DNA of 64,000 nt from Straminergon stramineum (GCA_963920665.1 OY987264.1:25772906-25836905); one strand, 5' to 3'. Positions 50,280 to 61,466 are shown, counted from the first letter of the stretch. Translations and numbers: made by a program. The notes: a model not told the origin generated them from the sequence alone.

Positions 50280-51200
50280 ATGTATAGAATTTAACCTTGA
50301 AGTTTGAAAGTCACTTTGAGGGACAAAATGGATTTCACATAGGCATGTAATCTCAATTTTTGAGGGGATTTTTTGAAATTTTTTCTTACAATAGTTTTTT
50401 TGGAATAGAATTTTTATTTCAATCGGTGCTCGGGAGTAAAAGTCATGCTACAATGAGCTCAAAAAGGGAGATACTAGGCAACCATAAAATCTACCAAAAC
50501 TTGAATTAAAATTAAAGAATTTTTTTGTAGATTAAATTTTTGTCTATATAGATGGCTTTTATTCTTTCCATTTGGATTAGTGATGTGAGAGTTATGGATC
50601 TTTTTCTTTTGTAGGCAATCATAGAAACTTCTTGAGAGATTAACATATTAGATTTGTTTTTTAACTCAATTTTTATAATTTGAAAAAAATACAAGTTGTA
50701 CAAGGTTAGGTGTGCCTATTAGAACAATCTCACCATTGGGATTAGTGTGATTCAATTCCATTTTAATGTATAATTGACAATTTAGTTTTTCCTTCTATCT
50801 CATACCTATTTCTTCTTAGCAATTTTTTAAAGAATGAAAATCAAGTACATTTTATTGAACTTTTTTTTTCTAAAATCTCAACTCAAATGTTCAACATAAA
50901 AAAATATAATCAAAATTTTTTAGTGCAAATTTTTTAAGTTAAGAAGATTCAAAGTCAAATAATTTAGTCAAGGAAAATGTTCAAAATTTTTTTTCTTCAC
51001 TTTAAGTGCAAATATCTTGCACTCTATGTGTTGAAAGTTTCTAAAATTTCTTCTACACACTTTCATATTATTAGTCTAGTGTAAGATCTTGTAGTTGAAT
51101 ATGCAAAAAAAAAAATCCATAATTTTTTTCTTTTTGCAATAGAAATGGTAGTTTGAGTGTTTTTTGATGATAAAAGGCCCTAGTACTCTAGAAGATAGTA
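50280..51200 (-). mobile_element. Family J element, copy J2
   Basis: Collinear with J1 and, more distantly, with inverted family A. Shared words include TTCAATCGGTGC, CCATTTGGATTAGTGATG, ATCTTGCACTCTATGTG and GTAAGATCTTGTAGT. Termini are not clear. Confidence 0.5.
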
Positions 51201-51384
51201 TCTCCATTCAAAAAAATCAAATATGAGATTTGCTTAAACTATATCATTCTATCGTACCAATATCTACTCCCTTGACTTATTTCCATATATTATATGTAAC
51301 AACTTATGATATATTTTTATTAATTTTTAATTTTGTAGGGTCACTCTTGGGAATAAATGATGAGAAAACCTTATGTATCTATAC

Positions 51385-52147
51385 TTTAAGTTAGGCTCTT
51401 TGTTTTGTTTTGTTACGTTGAGATCTCATGGACCGCATGTCCCCTGGTTGCGTGCTTGGTACCGTCAGAAAGCCCTCAGTGAGGAGGGGTGCATGGGCTT
51501 TGTTTTGTGAAGTTTCGACCTATGGTGTGAAAGTTATTGAATTTCAAAATTTTTATAAACATAGAAATTAGAAAAATACTTTTACTTTGATTTTGATTGT
51601 GGCAACGGCACAAGGCACACTAGTTTGTACCTTCAATGAGGATGTTTTTTTATTTTTATTTATTGAGATCTCCTAGATTGTGCATCCCCCGGATGCAATC
51701 TTAGTATTGTTGGAAAGCTCTTTGCCAAGAGGGGTGCAACGACTTTGTTTTGTGGCATTTGGACCTATGGTGTGAAAGATATAAAATTACTTTTATGAAA
51801 AAAATTTCGACCTACAATGTGAAGTATTCAAGAAAATTACTTTTACTTTTATCTTGGTTGTGGCAATGGCTCAAGGCACACTAATCTTCTATATCTTAAA
51901 TGAGGTTGTTTGTTTTGTTTTGTTTGTTATGGTGAGATCTCTAGAACTGTGAGTCCCCCATTTGTGTTCTTGGTAGCATTGAAAAGCTCTTTGTAAGGAG
52001 GGGTGCATGGCTTTTGTTTCGTGACATTCCAACTCATGGTAGAAAATATATTGAATGTCAAAGTTTTTATGAATTAAGAAATTAAAATATTACTTCTACT
52101 TTTATTTTTACTTTACTATATTGAGCCAATGGCATAGAATACACCAA
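51385..52147 (+). repeat. Triplicated tandem repeat, ~250-bp units
   Basis: Three head-to-tail units. Each starts with a T/G-rich TTTGTTTTG stretch, then GAGATCTC (51420, 51665, 51933), then (G/C)TCCCC-type and TCTTGGTA-type text, AAGCTCTTTG..AGGAGGGGTGCA, CCTATGGTGTGAAAG and GGCAATGGC.CAAGGCACACTA. Spacing between units is about 245 and 268 bp. Non-coding. The third unit runs directly into repeat F2. Confidence 0.8.
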
Positions 52148-52460
52148 GGTAGGAGGTTCTAAAAGCACTCAAGCTTTAAAATCACCCACCTCCTCAAATG
52201 TACACTATTTGTACATGTTATTTTTTTGTTGTACCAACAATGTACATTTGAGGAGGCGGACGATTTTAGAGCCCTGTTTTATTTGAACTTCAAAAATTCA
52301 TAACTAATTCCACAAAGCTTCAAATAATATGAAACGACTTGGGTAAGATGCCAATTCCACTTGACTTTCAAGGAAAATTTAGTGAAAAATATTTCAAGAA
52401 GTTTTACCTCCCCAAAATTCAGTTCCAGCTCTTAAATGGGGGCTTTATGGACCTCCCAGT
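52148..52460 (+). repeat. Repeat family F, copy F2 (uninterrupted)
   Basis: Matches F1 (21088-21396 plus the sequence left of element C). It carries AAGGTAGGAGGTTCTAAAAG, the empty counterpart of the element C insertion site. An inverted repeat of about 36 bp follows: GCTTTAAAATCACCCACCTC pairs with GAGGCGGACGATTTTAGAGC, with a ~40-bp loop region. Confidence 0.75.
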
Positions 52461-52816
52461 ACCTTAACTAGCTAATGTGAAATGTGCAGTGGCCGGACCA
52501 AAAACTTTTCTTTTTGAAACAGGAATTATCTCAATATCAGGTGAAACCTTCATTCAACATTTCTGTGCTTCAATCGGTCAGTCTGGGGTCTGTCCTTTCA
52601 AGATGAGTTTGCCTGGTCCTTTGGGTAACATACCCTTGGCACAGGGTTTGCTGGAAGGTAGCCTGCTGCAAAGCTGATCTTGTTCCAAAGCCGACACCTA
52701 CTCGTACAGATTCTTGCCTAAAATGTACGTATGCTGAACAGGTGGAGATAATTGCTTAGGTGGATTTGGATTTGGGTAAGCCTGGCCAATAAGCAATTTG
52801 AAAATTCACAATTAAC

Positions 52817-53031
52817 CCGCTTAAAGGACAGACCTTGGAAATCACGACTTTTGGAACCATTTGACATCATCTACTTTAAAAAAAAAAAAAATATCCATTG
52901 GAGGTCAAACTAGTGTAGAAGATCTCCCTTTCCACCCCTAATTCTGAGGATGAATAGTTGTACTTCTATTCTACACAAGGGAATTCCTTGTCATCCATTG
53001 GACACAAAACATCCTTGTCAATGTTTAAGGG
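52817..53031 (+). mobile_element. Family D element, copy D2
   Basis: 215 bp flanked by TTAA at 52813-52816 and 53032-53035. Starts CCCGCTTAAAGGACAGACC and ends ATGTTTAAGGG. It contains the site CATCTACTTTAAAAAA (TTAA at 52876-52879) that is occupied by element A6 in copy D8. Non-coding. Confidence 0.8.
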
Positions 53032-53081
53032 TTAAGCTTAGTTAGACTATGTCCAAAAGTTATGAGTTACTAAAGCCTTAA

Positions 53082-53296
53082 CCCTTAAAGGCTGGATTGG
53101 TGACCATGGAAATCATGGCTTTTGGAACCGTATGACATCATCTACTTTAAAAAAAAATCCATTGGAGGTCAAACTACTGTAGAAGATCTCCCCTTTCCAC
53201 CCCTAATTTTGAGGATGAATAGTTGCACTTGTGTCCTACACATGAGAATTCCTTGTCATCCATTGAACACAAAACATCCTTGTCAACATTTAAGGG
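53082..53296 (+). mobile_element. Family D element, copy D3
   Basis: 215 bp beginning CCCTTAAAGGCTGG after TTAA (53078-53081) and ending ATTTAAGGG before TAAA. It lies 50 bp from D2 and is closely similar to it, but has its own ends and intervening sequence, so this is a second insertion and not a tandem duplication. Confidence 0.75.
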
Positions 53297-53300
53297 TAAA

Positions 53301-56159
53301 TAAAAGTTATGGTTTCATGTAAGAGAATAAGAATTCCTAGTCCAATCTGACATTCCATGAAGTATAACCATTTTTGTGTACTTACAAAAACTCCTAATGG
53401 TGACCTCATAAAAATTCACAAGGTAACCTTTATGTTTTTGTTATTTGGTTCACAAATACAAGGTCATCATTTTGTCAAAAAGGATGAACCTTGTTTACAG
53501 AACAATGTGAGAAAAGAATCATTTGTTGGAAAATAGTTCTCTTAATCAAGTTGCCATTTGTAGACAACACTTCCTTCATGTAGACAAAAGGTATCCCATA
53601 CAAACACAAATAAGTAAATAGAACTTTAGGAAAGAAGACCCTTATCATTGTTATATGATGTTTATATGACTATTGTTCATGTAATGTGTGAAAGCTCGGG
53701 AGATTACTCTTGAGTTTTTAGAAAATTACGTGAGTGAAAAGATAGGGTCCATTCAATTCAAAGTGAGAAAATTTTATTTAATATGTAGGGCTACTATAGG
53801 GTCCACAAAATTCCACATGCTTTGATATACATAAATTAGGCTACATAAAAACATCATGTAGTAGGAATTTTTATTGATAAGTTAGCCTTAATAGATGGGG
53901 GCCTTGCGATTATTTCATAGTACTCTGAGTATGAATAAGGACAAATTATTTTATGTGGGTGATAAAATGGATACAATCAAGAAACTCTACTACAAAGGGT
54001 GGTTGACTAAAATTGTATTATAGTACTTATAGTATATATATCAAAAGATTAAATGTAAATGTAACAAATTAATCACAAATGGCAAAAATTGTCACATTGC
54101 ATGAATAGGGAGGTTTACTGTAGTGGATTCATTGATTTGAGAATTGTACAATACAACAATAGAGTTTATAGTCCATTTAACTTCAATCTTTGAAGCCACA
54201 TGTGAAACACACTTATATTGAATGGGATGTTTATGGGATAGTTTTAGTGGGAATTCTAAAGTGTTCAATGATTTTGTTATGAATAACCGCTACTTGGTCA
54301 ATAGCACTTTAATTAAATTATTTTTTTGTTGATTTTGTGGTGTATACTCTATCCATGCATGTGGTAGAGGGAGGGAAACATTTGTAAAGAACAATGGCAT
54401 TGGGAAAAATTTAGTCACTTAAATTTTGTATGTAAGATAGCCCCATTTAAAAACTTAAATGAATGAATTTATAAAAGAACATAGGGTATTGAAAATACAC
54501 CCTTCTATCTTTTTTATGTAAAAATATGTCATCTTAAATGTAGTAAATGAAGGTAAATATCCCCACATCAAATATCCTCTTAATTTAAGTGTACACTTTA
54601 AATTATAAGGAGTGATCTCCTTGAGTATGAAAGTCAATATTGCACTAGATACAAATTTGATATGTACTTTAAACTAATTGAATTGCAATTTCTAGTTACA
54701 AAATAAAATTAAAAACAAAAAGTTCAAATAGGGGGGGGGGGGGATTTGAGATGCCATACCGTAGTTTGCCCAAATTTTTAATCTATATCTATGTCTATAT
54801 ATTTGTACCTCTCTCTCTATATAAAAGAATTGCATACTTCATAGAAATTAATCTCTCTCCAAACAATCTTGTATCTCTTCTTTGTTAATAATTGTAAACA
54901 TACATTGCAAAGTTTTTCATCTTGCCATTCTAATCATTCTAAAGCACAATCATTCGCAAATAAAACATATCTCAAGCACTCAAAAGAACCTTACATTAAA
55001 CAAAGCCCTAACATACAAGAAGGCCATATTCGTTATATTGAGACCTTTCACAATCTCAATTTTATCCTTGACTCGAGGACAAACCGTTTTATCTCTTTAT
55101 TGGTATTTTTTTACAAATAGGTAACAACACCAACCTTTAGAATTTCATTGTAGGATCACTATTTGAGCATTATTTATTTTTGGTTTCAATTCCTAATTTT
55201 TTAAATGAATTTTCCAATAACTAGCATTATGTCTCAAAAGCTGTGAAGAGTCGCAATATAACAAATATGGCCTTCAAGGTAAATATTTTGGGATTTAGAA
55301 GTCAAGACATGGATTTAGGTAAATGTGTCCACCTTAGATGAAAGTAGCAACAACCATTAAAAAATTATAAGATCTTTTTGGATGCATGCCTAACTTGTTT
55401 TAATAATATTTAAAAATTTATAGGTCTTCATATATATTTTTTGGATTACCTATCTTTTTTTTTTGTCTTTAATTGATTATTAGGCAAAAGCGACTGAAGT
55501 TGCTAGGAACTACAATAGATAGGGAATGCTACCTCTAAAATGTCCTATTGGTAAGGGTGCAAATTAATATAACTTGCAAAAATTAACATCACTGTTAATT
55601 ATTTTTTGAAATTAGTACAATGTACTAATATCTCAACCTACATTAGTGAAAATAGCATGCTTTTGATAAATATGTATCACATGCACTAATGGAATAAATC
55701 TATGTAGGTTTATTTTTGTTGCCTTATTTTGGGTAGATTTTTTTCTTGTTTTTTTTCTAATTTAGTTGGACACTATGTAATTTATACAACGGAGACTAAT
55801 GATTTTTTTGAGGGAATAATCAACAAAATCTAATATTCAACAAAGTGATATTGCAATTTTTGAGATGACTATATGGCTTGATTTCAGATGAATACTTGTC
55901 ATTTCATCCACTGAAAATTGCGTTGCAGCCAACGCAGTTTCTGCATTTTTTCGCAGAAAACTGCATTTTGCGTCACCTAGATTTTGTTGAAACCAACAAT
56001 GTTTTCTTCTAGTGATTACTCTAGAAAAGATTGCAACTATCCTAATTTATTGAAAGTCACGCTATATGAATTGGTGCATGTTGAAATACTAATTTATTGA
56101 ACCAATTTCACTAAAATGGATTTCCATAGTGACCTTAAGGTAATCTAGCCTATAGTAGG
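53301..56159. other. AT-rich intergenic DNA
   Basis: No gene recognised. A run of 13 G is at 54731-54743. A compact inverted sequence at about 55932-55975 (ACGCAGTTTCTGC and GCAGAAAACTGC) could form a short hairpin. Confidence 0.45.
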
Positions 56160-56440
56160 TAGAATGATTGGTTTGCCCTAATAGCATTGTTAGAAATTTT
56201 TATCATCATTTTATTTTCACATAATGACAAATGAGAAAAATATAGAGAGCAATGGAAATTATAAAGTGTATCCATAATGGTCATCTTCCTCACCTGAAGC
56301 AATCTGAATATTTTCTAATATGGCTATAATATGAAGCCTAAAATAGTCACTTTTGGTGATGAATTTACATTCAAAAGGTGAAGGTTCCTATTGTAGTCAC
56401 TAATCACTCCATCACAAGACATGGGTAGTGTGGCCACTAA
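56160..56440 (+). repeat. Repeat family H, copy H2 (uninterrupted)
   Basis: Matches both halves of H1, including GTGTATCCATAATGGTCATC and GATGAATTTACATTCAAAAGG, with no insertion between them. Confidence 0.6.
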
Positions 56441-56798
56441 ATCAACCTAATGTAGCCCATATCTCATTTATTGAAAAAGTATTTTATGGGTTCATGGAAG
56501 ATTTTGATGGGTCATTCCCTACATTAAATAGTGAAATTAGGTTGCCTTATCCTAAGAAATTTATTTTACAAGCTACATGTCAAAAAATATTTCTACAAAC
56601 ATTTCCATTTGTATATGTGGATTCGTGAGTCCCAATTACAACAATACCTAATTCAAAAGTAGTGCATTCTTGTACAATAACCATAAATATTTGTATAGTG
56701 TCAAATGTTGAGAAATTCATCTAGAGCAATCAAATTTTAGTATTTAGTATAGGTTTATGTGATGATTTTTTTGCTTGTGATGGGTTGATTTACCTTAA

Positions 56799-57185
56799 CC
56801 CATTAAGGTCTCACTGACCGTTTTTTGGTCGAAATTGATATTTTTTTAGTGGTGGCTAGAGTTTTAGAATGAATATGAGGTTGGATGAAAGGGGACGAGT
56901 GTTGGGAATTTGGAAATGAATGTATTGGGAATTTTTTTTGTATTGGTATGCAATTTAGGGGTTGAAAAATCAAACCAAATATGGGCTGAAAATACGCAAA
57001 TCAGTGTGCAAATCTAAATTGGAAACTATTAATTGTCATAAAATGTTATGCACAGCTCTTAGTATTTATGTCTCTTTCAATTGGTACGATTAGATCTCCC
57101 GAATTCATCTTGGCTTGATATTTTTTATCATGTTCACTTTGGGACCAGAAATTGTCTTGCCCGCCTCTCGAATCAACCATAGTCC
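56799..57185. mobile_element. Family E-like TTAA element, copy E2
   Basis: Begins CCCATTAAGGTCTCACTG after TTAA (56795-56798), similar to the E1 start CCCTTTAATGTCTGTGGTCG. The right end is not clean; it reaches GTCC next to TTAA at 57186-57189, where the first stacked D copy starts. The bases after the D stack (TTAATGGATG) could be the displaced right end, since the expected inverted terminus is CCTTAATGGG. Confidence 0.5.
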
Positions 57186-57189
57186 TTAA

Positions 57190-57414
57190 CCCTTAAATGA
57201 TATAGAGGACGATTTTTGTCCAATGGATGACAAACAATCTTCTTATTTATAGTAGGGTAGAAGTGCAATTATTCATCCTCATAATTTTATGCAGAAAGGA
57301 AAGATCTTGCACAATTGTTTGACCTCCAATGAATATTGATGTTTTTTTAAGTAGATGATGACACAAGGTTCCAAAAGTGATGATTTCCAGGGTCACCAGT
57401 CAATCCTTCAAGGG
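57190..57414 (-). mobile_element. Family D element, copy D4
   Basis: 225 bp in inverted orientation, TTAA at 57186-57189 and 57415-57418. Begins CCCTTAAATGATATAG and ends CCTTCAAGGG. Shares its right TTAA with D5. Its internal TTTTTTTAAGTAGATGATG (TTAA at 57347-57350) is an empty counterpart of the A6 insertion site. Confidence 0.8.
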
Positions 57415-57418
57415 TTAA

Positions 57419-57640
57419 CCCCTCAATGATATGGTAGATGTTTTTTGTCTAGTGAACGTCAAGGAATTCTCCTCTCTAGGACAAAATTACAACTATTCAT
57501 CCTCAGAATTAAGGGTGGAAAGTGGAGATCTTCTATAATACTTTGACCTCCAATGAGTATTTTTGATTTTTTTAATGTAGATGATGTCACATGGTTCCAA
57601 AAGGGTTGATTTCCATGGTCACCAGCCTGTCTTTTCAGGA
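57419..57640 (-). mobile_element. Family D element, copy D5
   Basis: 222 bp, sharing TTAA 57415-57418 with D4 on the left and flanked by TTAA 57641-57644 on the right. Begins CCCCTCAATGATATGG, nearly the same start as D4, so two separate copies sit side by side with only one TTAA between them. Confidence 0.8.
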
Positions 57641-57644
57641 TTAA

Positions 57645-57778
57645 CCTTTAAATGTTGAAGCGGACATTTTGTGTCTGATGGATAGCTTCATTGTTGATTG
57701 TAGAAAAGTAGAATGCACCTATTGGTCTAATAATCAGAGCAATTTTGCTGACTACATTGGTCATGGGGGCTTCATCCT
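57645..57778 (-). mobile_element. Family D element, copy D6, truncated
   Basis: Starts CCTTTAAATGTTGAAGCGG directly after the TTAA that ends D5 and matches the first ~100 bp of inverted D copies (TTTTGTGTCTGATGGATAG), then diverges. The other end is missing. Bounded on the right by D7. Confidence 0.6.
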
Positions 57779-57782
57779 TTAA

Positions 57783-58010
57783 CCCTGAAAGGACAGACTC
57801 GTGACCGTGGAAATCATGGCTTTTAGAACCATGTGACATCATCTACTTTAAAAAAAATAGAAAATATACATTGGAGGTCAAAGTACTATAGAAGATCTTC
57901 CCCTTCCCCACAAAATTCAAAGGATGAATAGTTACAGTTCTGTCCTAAATAGAGAGATTCCTTGTCATCCATCGGACACTAAATGGTCGTGTCAACTAAA
58001 TGGTTAAGGG
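57783..58010 (+). mobile_element. Family D element, copy D7
   Basis: 228 bp in plus orientation with TTAA at 57779-57782 and 58011-58014. Starts CCCTGAAAGGACAGACTCG and ends GGTTAAGGG. It carries the uninterrupted CATCTACTTTAAAAAA site used by A6 in D8. Confidence 0.8.
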
Positions 58011-58305
58011 TTAATGGATGAATTTTCTTAGATGACTCCAATTTCCCCCGCCCTTTCAGAGACAAGTCAGAATTTCTTGAGAAAAATCGCTGCTGTTCCT
58101 TGCTGGTGCAGAGTGCTGACTCTGCTATGAGTACGGATTCGTATCCATTATCCATTACCCAGAGTTCTGTTAGGGCTGTTAGGTCGTCCCTCTCGCAGCC
58201 AGTTCGCGAAATGGACTTCTGCAGTAATAAGAGTACGAGCTTTGGCGTGTTCCTCTCTCCTGCCTGAATTTTCTTGGAACTAATCTCGTCATACGCAAGT
58301 AACAA
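57979..58305 (-). CDS. Unrecognised 108-codon frame, divergent to the DnaJ-type gene (doubtful)
   Basis: ATG at 58305, stop at 57979. The first ~90 residues (58305 to about 58020) lie in GC-richer, gene-like sequence, with a mixed and plausible composition (for example TALTELWVMDNGYESVLIAE). The last codons run into element D7, so the stop is supplied by a repeat. No domain recognised. It could be an exon of a gene read away from the DnaJ-type gene, or simply open sequence in that gene's 5' region. Confidence 0.2.
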   Translation of the reverse strand: MLLAYDEISSKKIQAGERNTPKLVLLLLQKSISRTGCERDDLTALTELWVMDNGYESVLIAESALCTSKEQQRFFSRNSDLSLKGRGKLESSKKIHPLTLNHLVDTTI

Positions 58306-58943
58306 ACAGATTTCAATGGATTTGCTCTAGATTCCTTTTCACATATCTTTTTCAGCTGTTTGGACATCACGCCTCAATGTAAGTTGGAATCCATTCGCGG
58401 TACATTCAAGGTGGAGCGTGAGCGAGTCGGAGAAACAGGCGCGTAATTGTGCGATTGAGAAGTCTTGTCGGCGCTGCACTTTCGTTAGGAATCATTACAA
58501 GGTGAAATGCGTTTTTCTCTTTCGCAAATTTGGGTAGTAGGTCAATATTGATCTGTTTTCTTCCGTTACCTCGTTTGTTGCTCAAATTCTATTAGAGTAC
58601 CACTCTCTTGTGCAGAGCTATCAGGCACCATCACGATCATAGTTGTCTGGATATTCTTGAGATATTGTTAAGTTATTAGAAGTTAAGATTTGCAGAGTCT
58701 GAACACTTTATGGTCACTTTCTCAATCTTGCATCTGCTCTTGTGTTTGATATATGTTTTGAACATTTGGCTTGAGTTATACTCTTCTTTCATCGTAGAAA
58801 TTACTGTCGAGTCGCATTCCGTATCAGGGTTTAGGGTTTAGGGTTTAGAGTTGAAACAATGGCAATTTTATGTTAATTTATTTTTCCTTTGGAGCAGATT
58901 TTCTTTGGAGATTCAAGGATTCGGGATTTTGGTAACGGGGACA
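58015..58943 (+). promoter_or_regulatory. 5' flank and leader of the DnaJ-type gene, with telo-box repeats
   Basis: GC-richer than the repeats on either side. GGGTTTAGGGTTTAGGGTTTAG at 58827-58848 is three units of the plant telomere-type repeat, located about 95 bp before the start codon. Such telo-boxes are frequent near transcription starts of housekeeping genes in plants. An intron acceptor-like GGAGCAG at 58892-58898 could mark the end of a leader intron. No TATA box assigned. Confidence 0.5.
58827..58848 (+). repeat. Three TTTAGGG telomere-type units (telo-box)
   Basis: Perfect three-unit run upstream of the DnaJ-type gene start. Known telo-boxes in plant promoters usually have one or two units near transcription starts; the role here is inferred from position only. 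Confidence 0.7.
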
Positions 58944-59950
58944 ATGGCGGGAGGGCCTTTGCGGGTGGTGGTGATAGCAGGGGCTGCAGTAGCAGCAGGG
59001 ATATTTACGCTGTCGATGGCCTCTTCTGTTTCTCTGAACGTGCTTTCCACCGTGGTTGAGAAGCGGCGGGTAATGGTCTTCACATGATTTCATCGGTTTG
59101 TTGGTCACTTCATTGATGTGGTGTGGCGTGTTGGCTTGTTTGAATATTCTTCTTTATCTCGGTTCTTGGGGATTCGTCATTGCAGAAGAAAACTGCGCCG
59201 GCGTGTGTATGTTGCAAAGGTCGAGGGTTTACCGAGTGTCGACTGTGCAAAGGGGAATCTACAATCGACTGGTCTCCGTTATATGACCCTGTGATTAACA
59301 GGCCTTGCGTTTGTCCGACTTGTGACGGCAACAAGTATTGTCTTCTTTCACCTTCTCTTTGTATCATGATTACTTAGGACCCGTTTTTATTGTTTCAGTG
59401 TTGTGCGATTTGTGCTCCAATTGTGTCGTTCTAGAGTTGAAATATGGTTGGACATACTAAAACCGTGAGGGATCTGATCCCGTCTCCTATTGTGACCCCT
59501 ATTACCAACAATTCATTTATTCATGCATTTAGTGGAACTTATTAGCAAGTGGTGTAAGCATGACGTGACTAAATATCTATGATCACTGATCCTAGAATGT
59601 TGCCACTTATTGTTGTCTACAGCCTCGCACTTCGAATTTCGTAAGAATTTCGTATGTAGTCATGAATGTTAAAATCTGAACAGATTTGACTCTTTTACCC
59701 GAAGATCTCTCCTTAGCTCCATTCATCTCCTAACGAACACGGTCCTGTATTCGTTAAAATGCTTAAGTTGTATAAATAGTATCTTCTACCTTATGCATTT
59801 ACGTTTGCAGGATTTGTACTGTAGTTTATTTTTATTTTTTTTGAAACACATGGACAATTTCCATTGGATTTGTAGTTTATTGATTTGTGCTTGAATCGGA
59901 TGTGCAGGGTTCAGAAGTGCTTGAATTGTGTGGGGAAAGGATATGTGTGA
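58944..59950 (+). CDS. Small membrane-anchored DnaJ-type zinc-finger protein, 3 exons
   Basis: Exons 58944-59069, 59186-59334 and 59908-59950; 318 nt, 105 residues. Donors CGG|GTAATG and AA|GTATTG; acceptors TTGCAG|AAG and GTGCAG|GGT, all GT-AG. Residues 5-32 are hydrophobic (RVVVIAGAAVAAGIF...), a likely membrane anchor or uncleaved targeting segment. The rest is a compact Cys-rich domain with four CxxC pairs at 49/52, 60/63, 85/88 and 96/99, in CVCCKGRG, CRLCKG, CPTCDGN and CLNCVGKG contexts. This is the cysteine-rich zinc-binding fold of DnaJ/Hsp40, without J domain or substrate-binding domains. Plant proteins of this shape are annotated DnaJ-like or BSD2/LQY1-like and several act as plastid thiol-dependent chaperones; the compartment of this one is not shown by the sequence. 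The start is chosen for its ACAATGG context. An in-frame upstream ATG at 58851 would add 31 residues without domain features. Confidence 0.88.
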
Positions 59951-61056
59951 CTCCTTGGTTGGACCGACTCTCAGAACAACTGACCTCTGACAGAGGGGCC
60001 CTCTGAATGACAGTGGCGCAGAGGCTGCTGTGCGTCAATTTTAGTAATACCATTTTAAATATTTTATCGAGGCAAATGTGTCTGGACACGTGCGTTGAAA
60101 TCTGACGTGTATGCTACTGTCGGTGTCAATGCAAAATTGCAGTTGGCTAAACAGTATGACGACCACATTTTATTTTGAGAGGATCTTGTGAGGATGCCCC
60201 TGGTTTTCTTTAAATGCCTTAACCCCCGGTTGTATTGAACTTCCTGAAATTGTTTGTTCTGGAATTCTAGTTATTGCACACAAGCTTGGAACAGAGTGAA
60301 TTTGCAAGGAGGCTAGTCTTTTCGAATTTTAGCAGATTGGTTGTCGGGGTTGGTTGCTGGGATGGATGCTCATATCAATATCAAAGAAGGAACAACTCAG
60401 GACCGTGTCTGACTCGATTATCTATGTTCAAGATTGATTTCTCCAATTTGTATTTTAGTGTCCATCTCCTTTAGTGAATCCATTAATGTGAAGGATTACT
60501 TACGCTGTACATTACAGTAGTAAGATTTTACTTCAAACCATAAACTTCAATACAGGACTGCTACTCTGAAAATATCATCGTTGCTATATAGTATAGTATA
60601 GTTTATCACAGTGAACTAAATTTCATGACATACTTTATTTAGAAAATATGTAGGCTGTGCTTATAGGCCCGATTTTCCAATTTCAATTGCAACAGATTTA
60701 ATTTTAGGAATTCTTCAAAATTTGAGATTGGAGTCAAAATTGGACTTGATAGTGTTCATGTCACTAATTGGATTCACATCCAAATGAACATTTGTGATTG
60801 ATATTGAGATCTAGAGTAAGATCTGATAATTACCTAGTGATCTATGTATATGAATTTAAAAATATCTTTTGTGACTAATTCATAAAGCATCTTCTTTTGT
60901 TGGGGAATTCATTATAATTAATACCTCACCATCCTCCCACCATCTAAAACACAGTCAAAGAACTCCCAAAGAAAAATTAGATTAATAATTGCAAATTTTC
61001 ATCCCACATTTTACATCTAAAATCACTCATATACAACATTCTTGTTCCGCCATTGT
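59951..61056. other. 3' flank of the DnaJ-type gene and intergenic DNA
   Basis: Presumed 3' untranslated region just after 59950, then AT-rich sequence without recognised genes. Short plus-strand frame 60274-60474 has no domain. Confidence 0.45.
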
Positions 61057-61060
61057 TTAA

Positions 61061-61466
61061 CCCTTTAATGTCTGTGGTCGATTTTTGGGTGGAGTTGGAT
61101 TCTTCCATTTTTTGGAAATGAAATGTAGGTAAGCCACAACAAATTGACTAAGTAGTTCTTGGTTCCCAAAGAGAGCATTCCCAAAACCTTCTTTAGCACT
61201 AGTAGTATGTGCTTTGAATGAACTTTGTCCATTTATTGTGTTTCTCTTAGTCTTCAATTCAACTCGTAGCCCCTATTTCAATTTATAAATTGACCTAGAT
61301 TTCGCATGCCAGCTCATAATAAATCCATCTTTTGTCCCATCCAAAGTCAAACAAAATTCTTTACAACCATTCTTTGGGCACCCAAACTAAATATGTTCTC
61401 CATCTATCTATGTGAAAGAAAATACTCCCAATTCGATTAGAAAATGGTTGACCAGACTTTAAAGGG
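61061..61466. mobile_element. Family E TTAA element, copy E1
   Basis: 406 bp with TTAA at 61057-61060 and 61467-61470. Left end CCCTTTAATGTCTG; right end reverse-complemented CCCTTTAAAGTCTGG, so 13 of 14 terminal bases match. Interior non-coding and unlike A-D. Confidence 0.8.
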
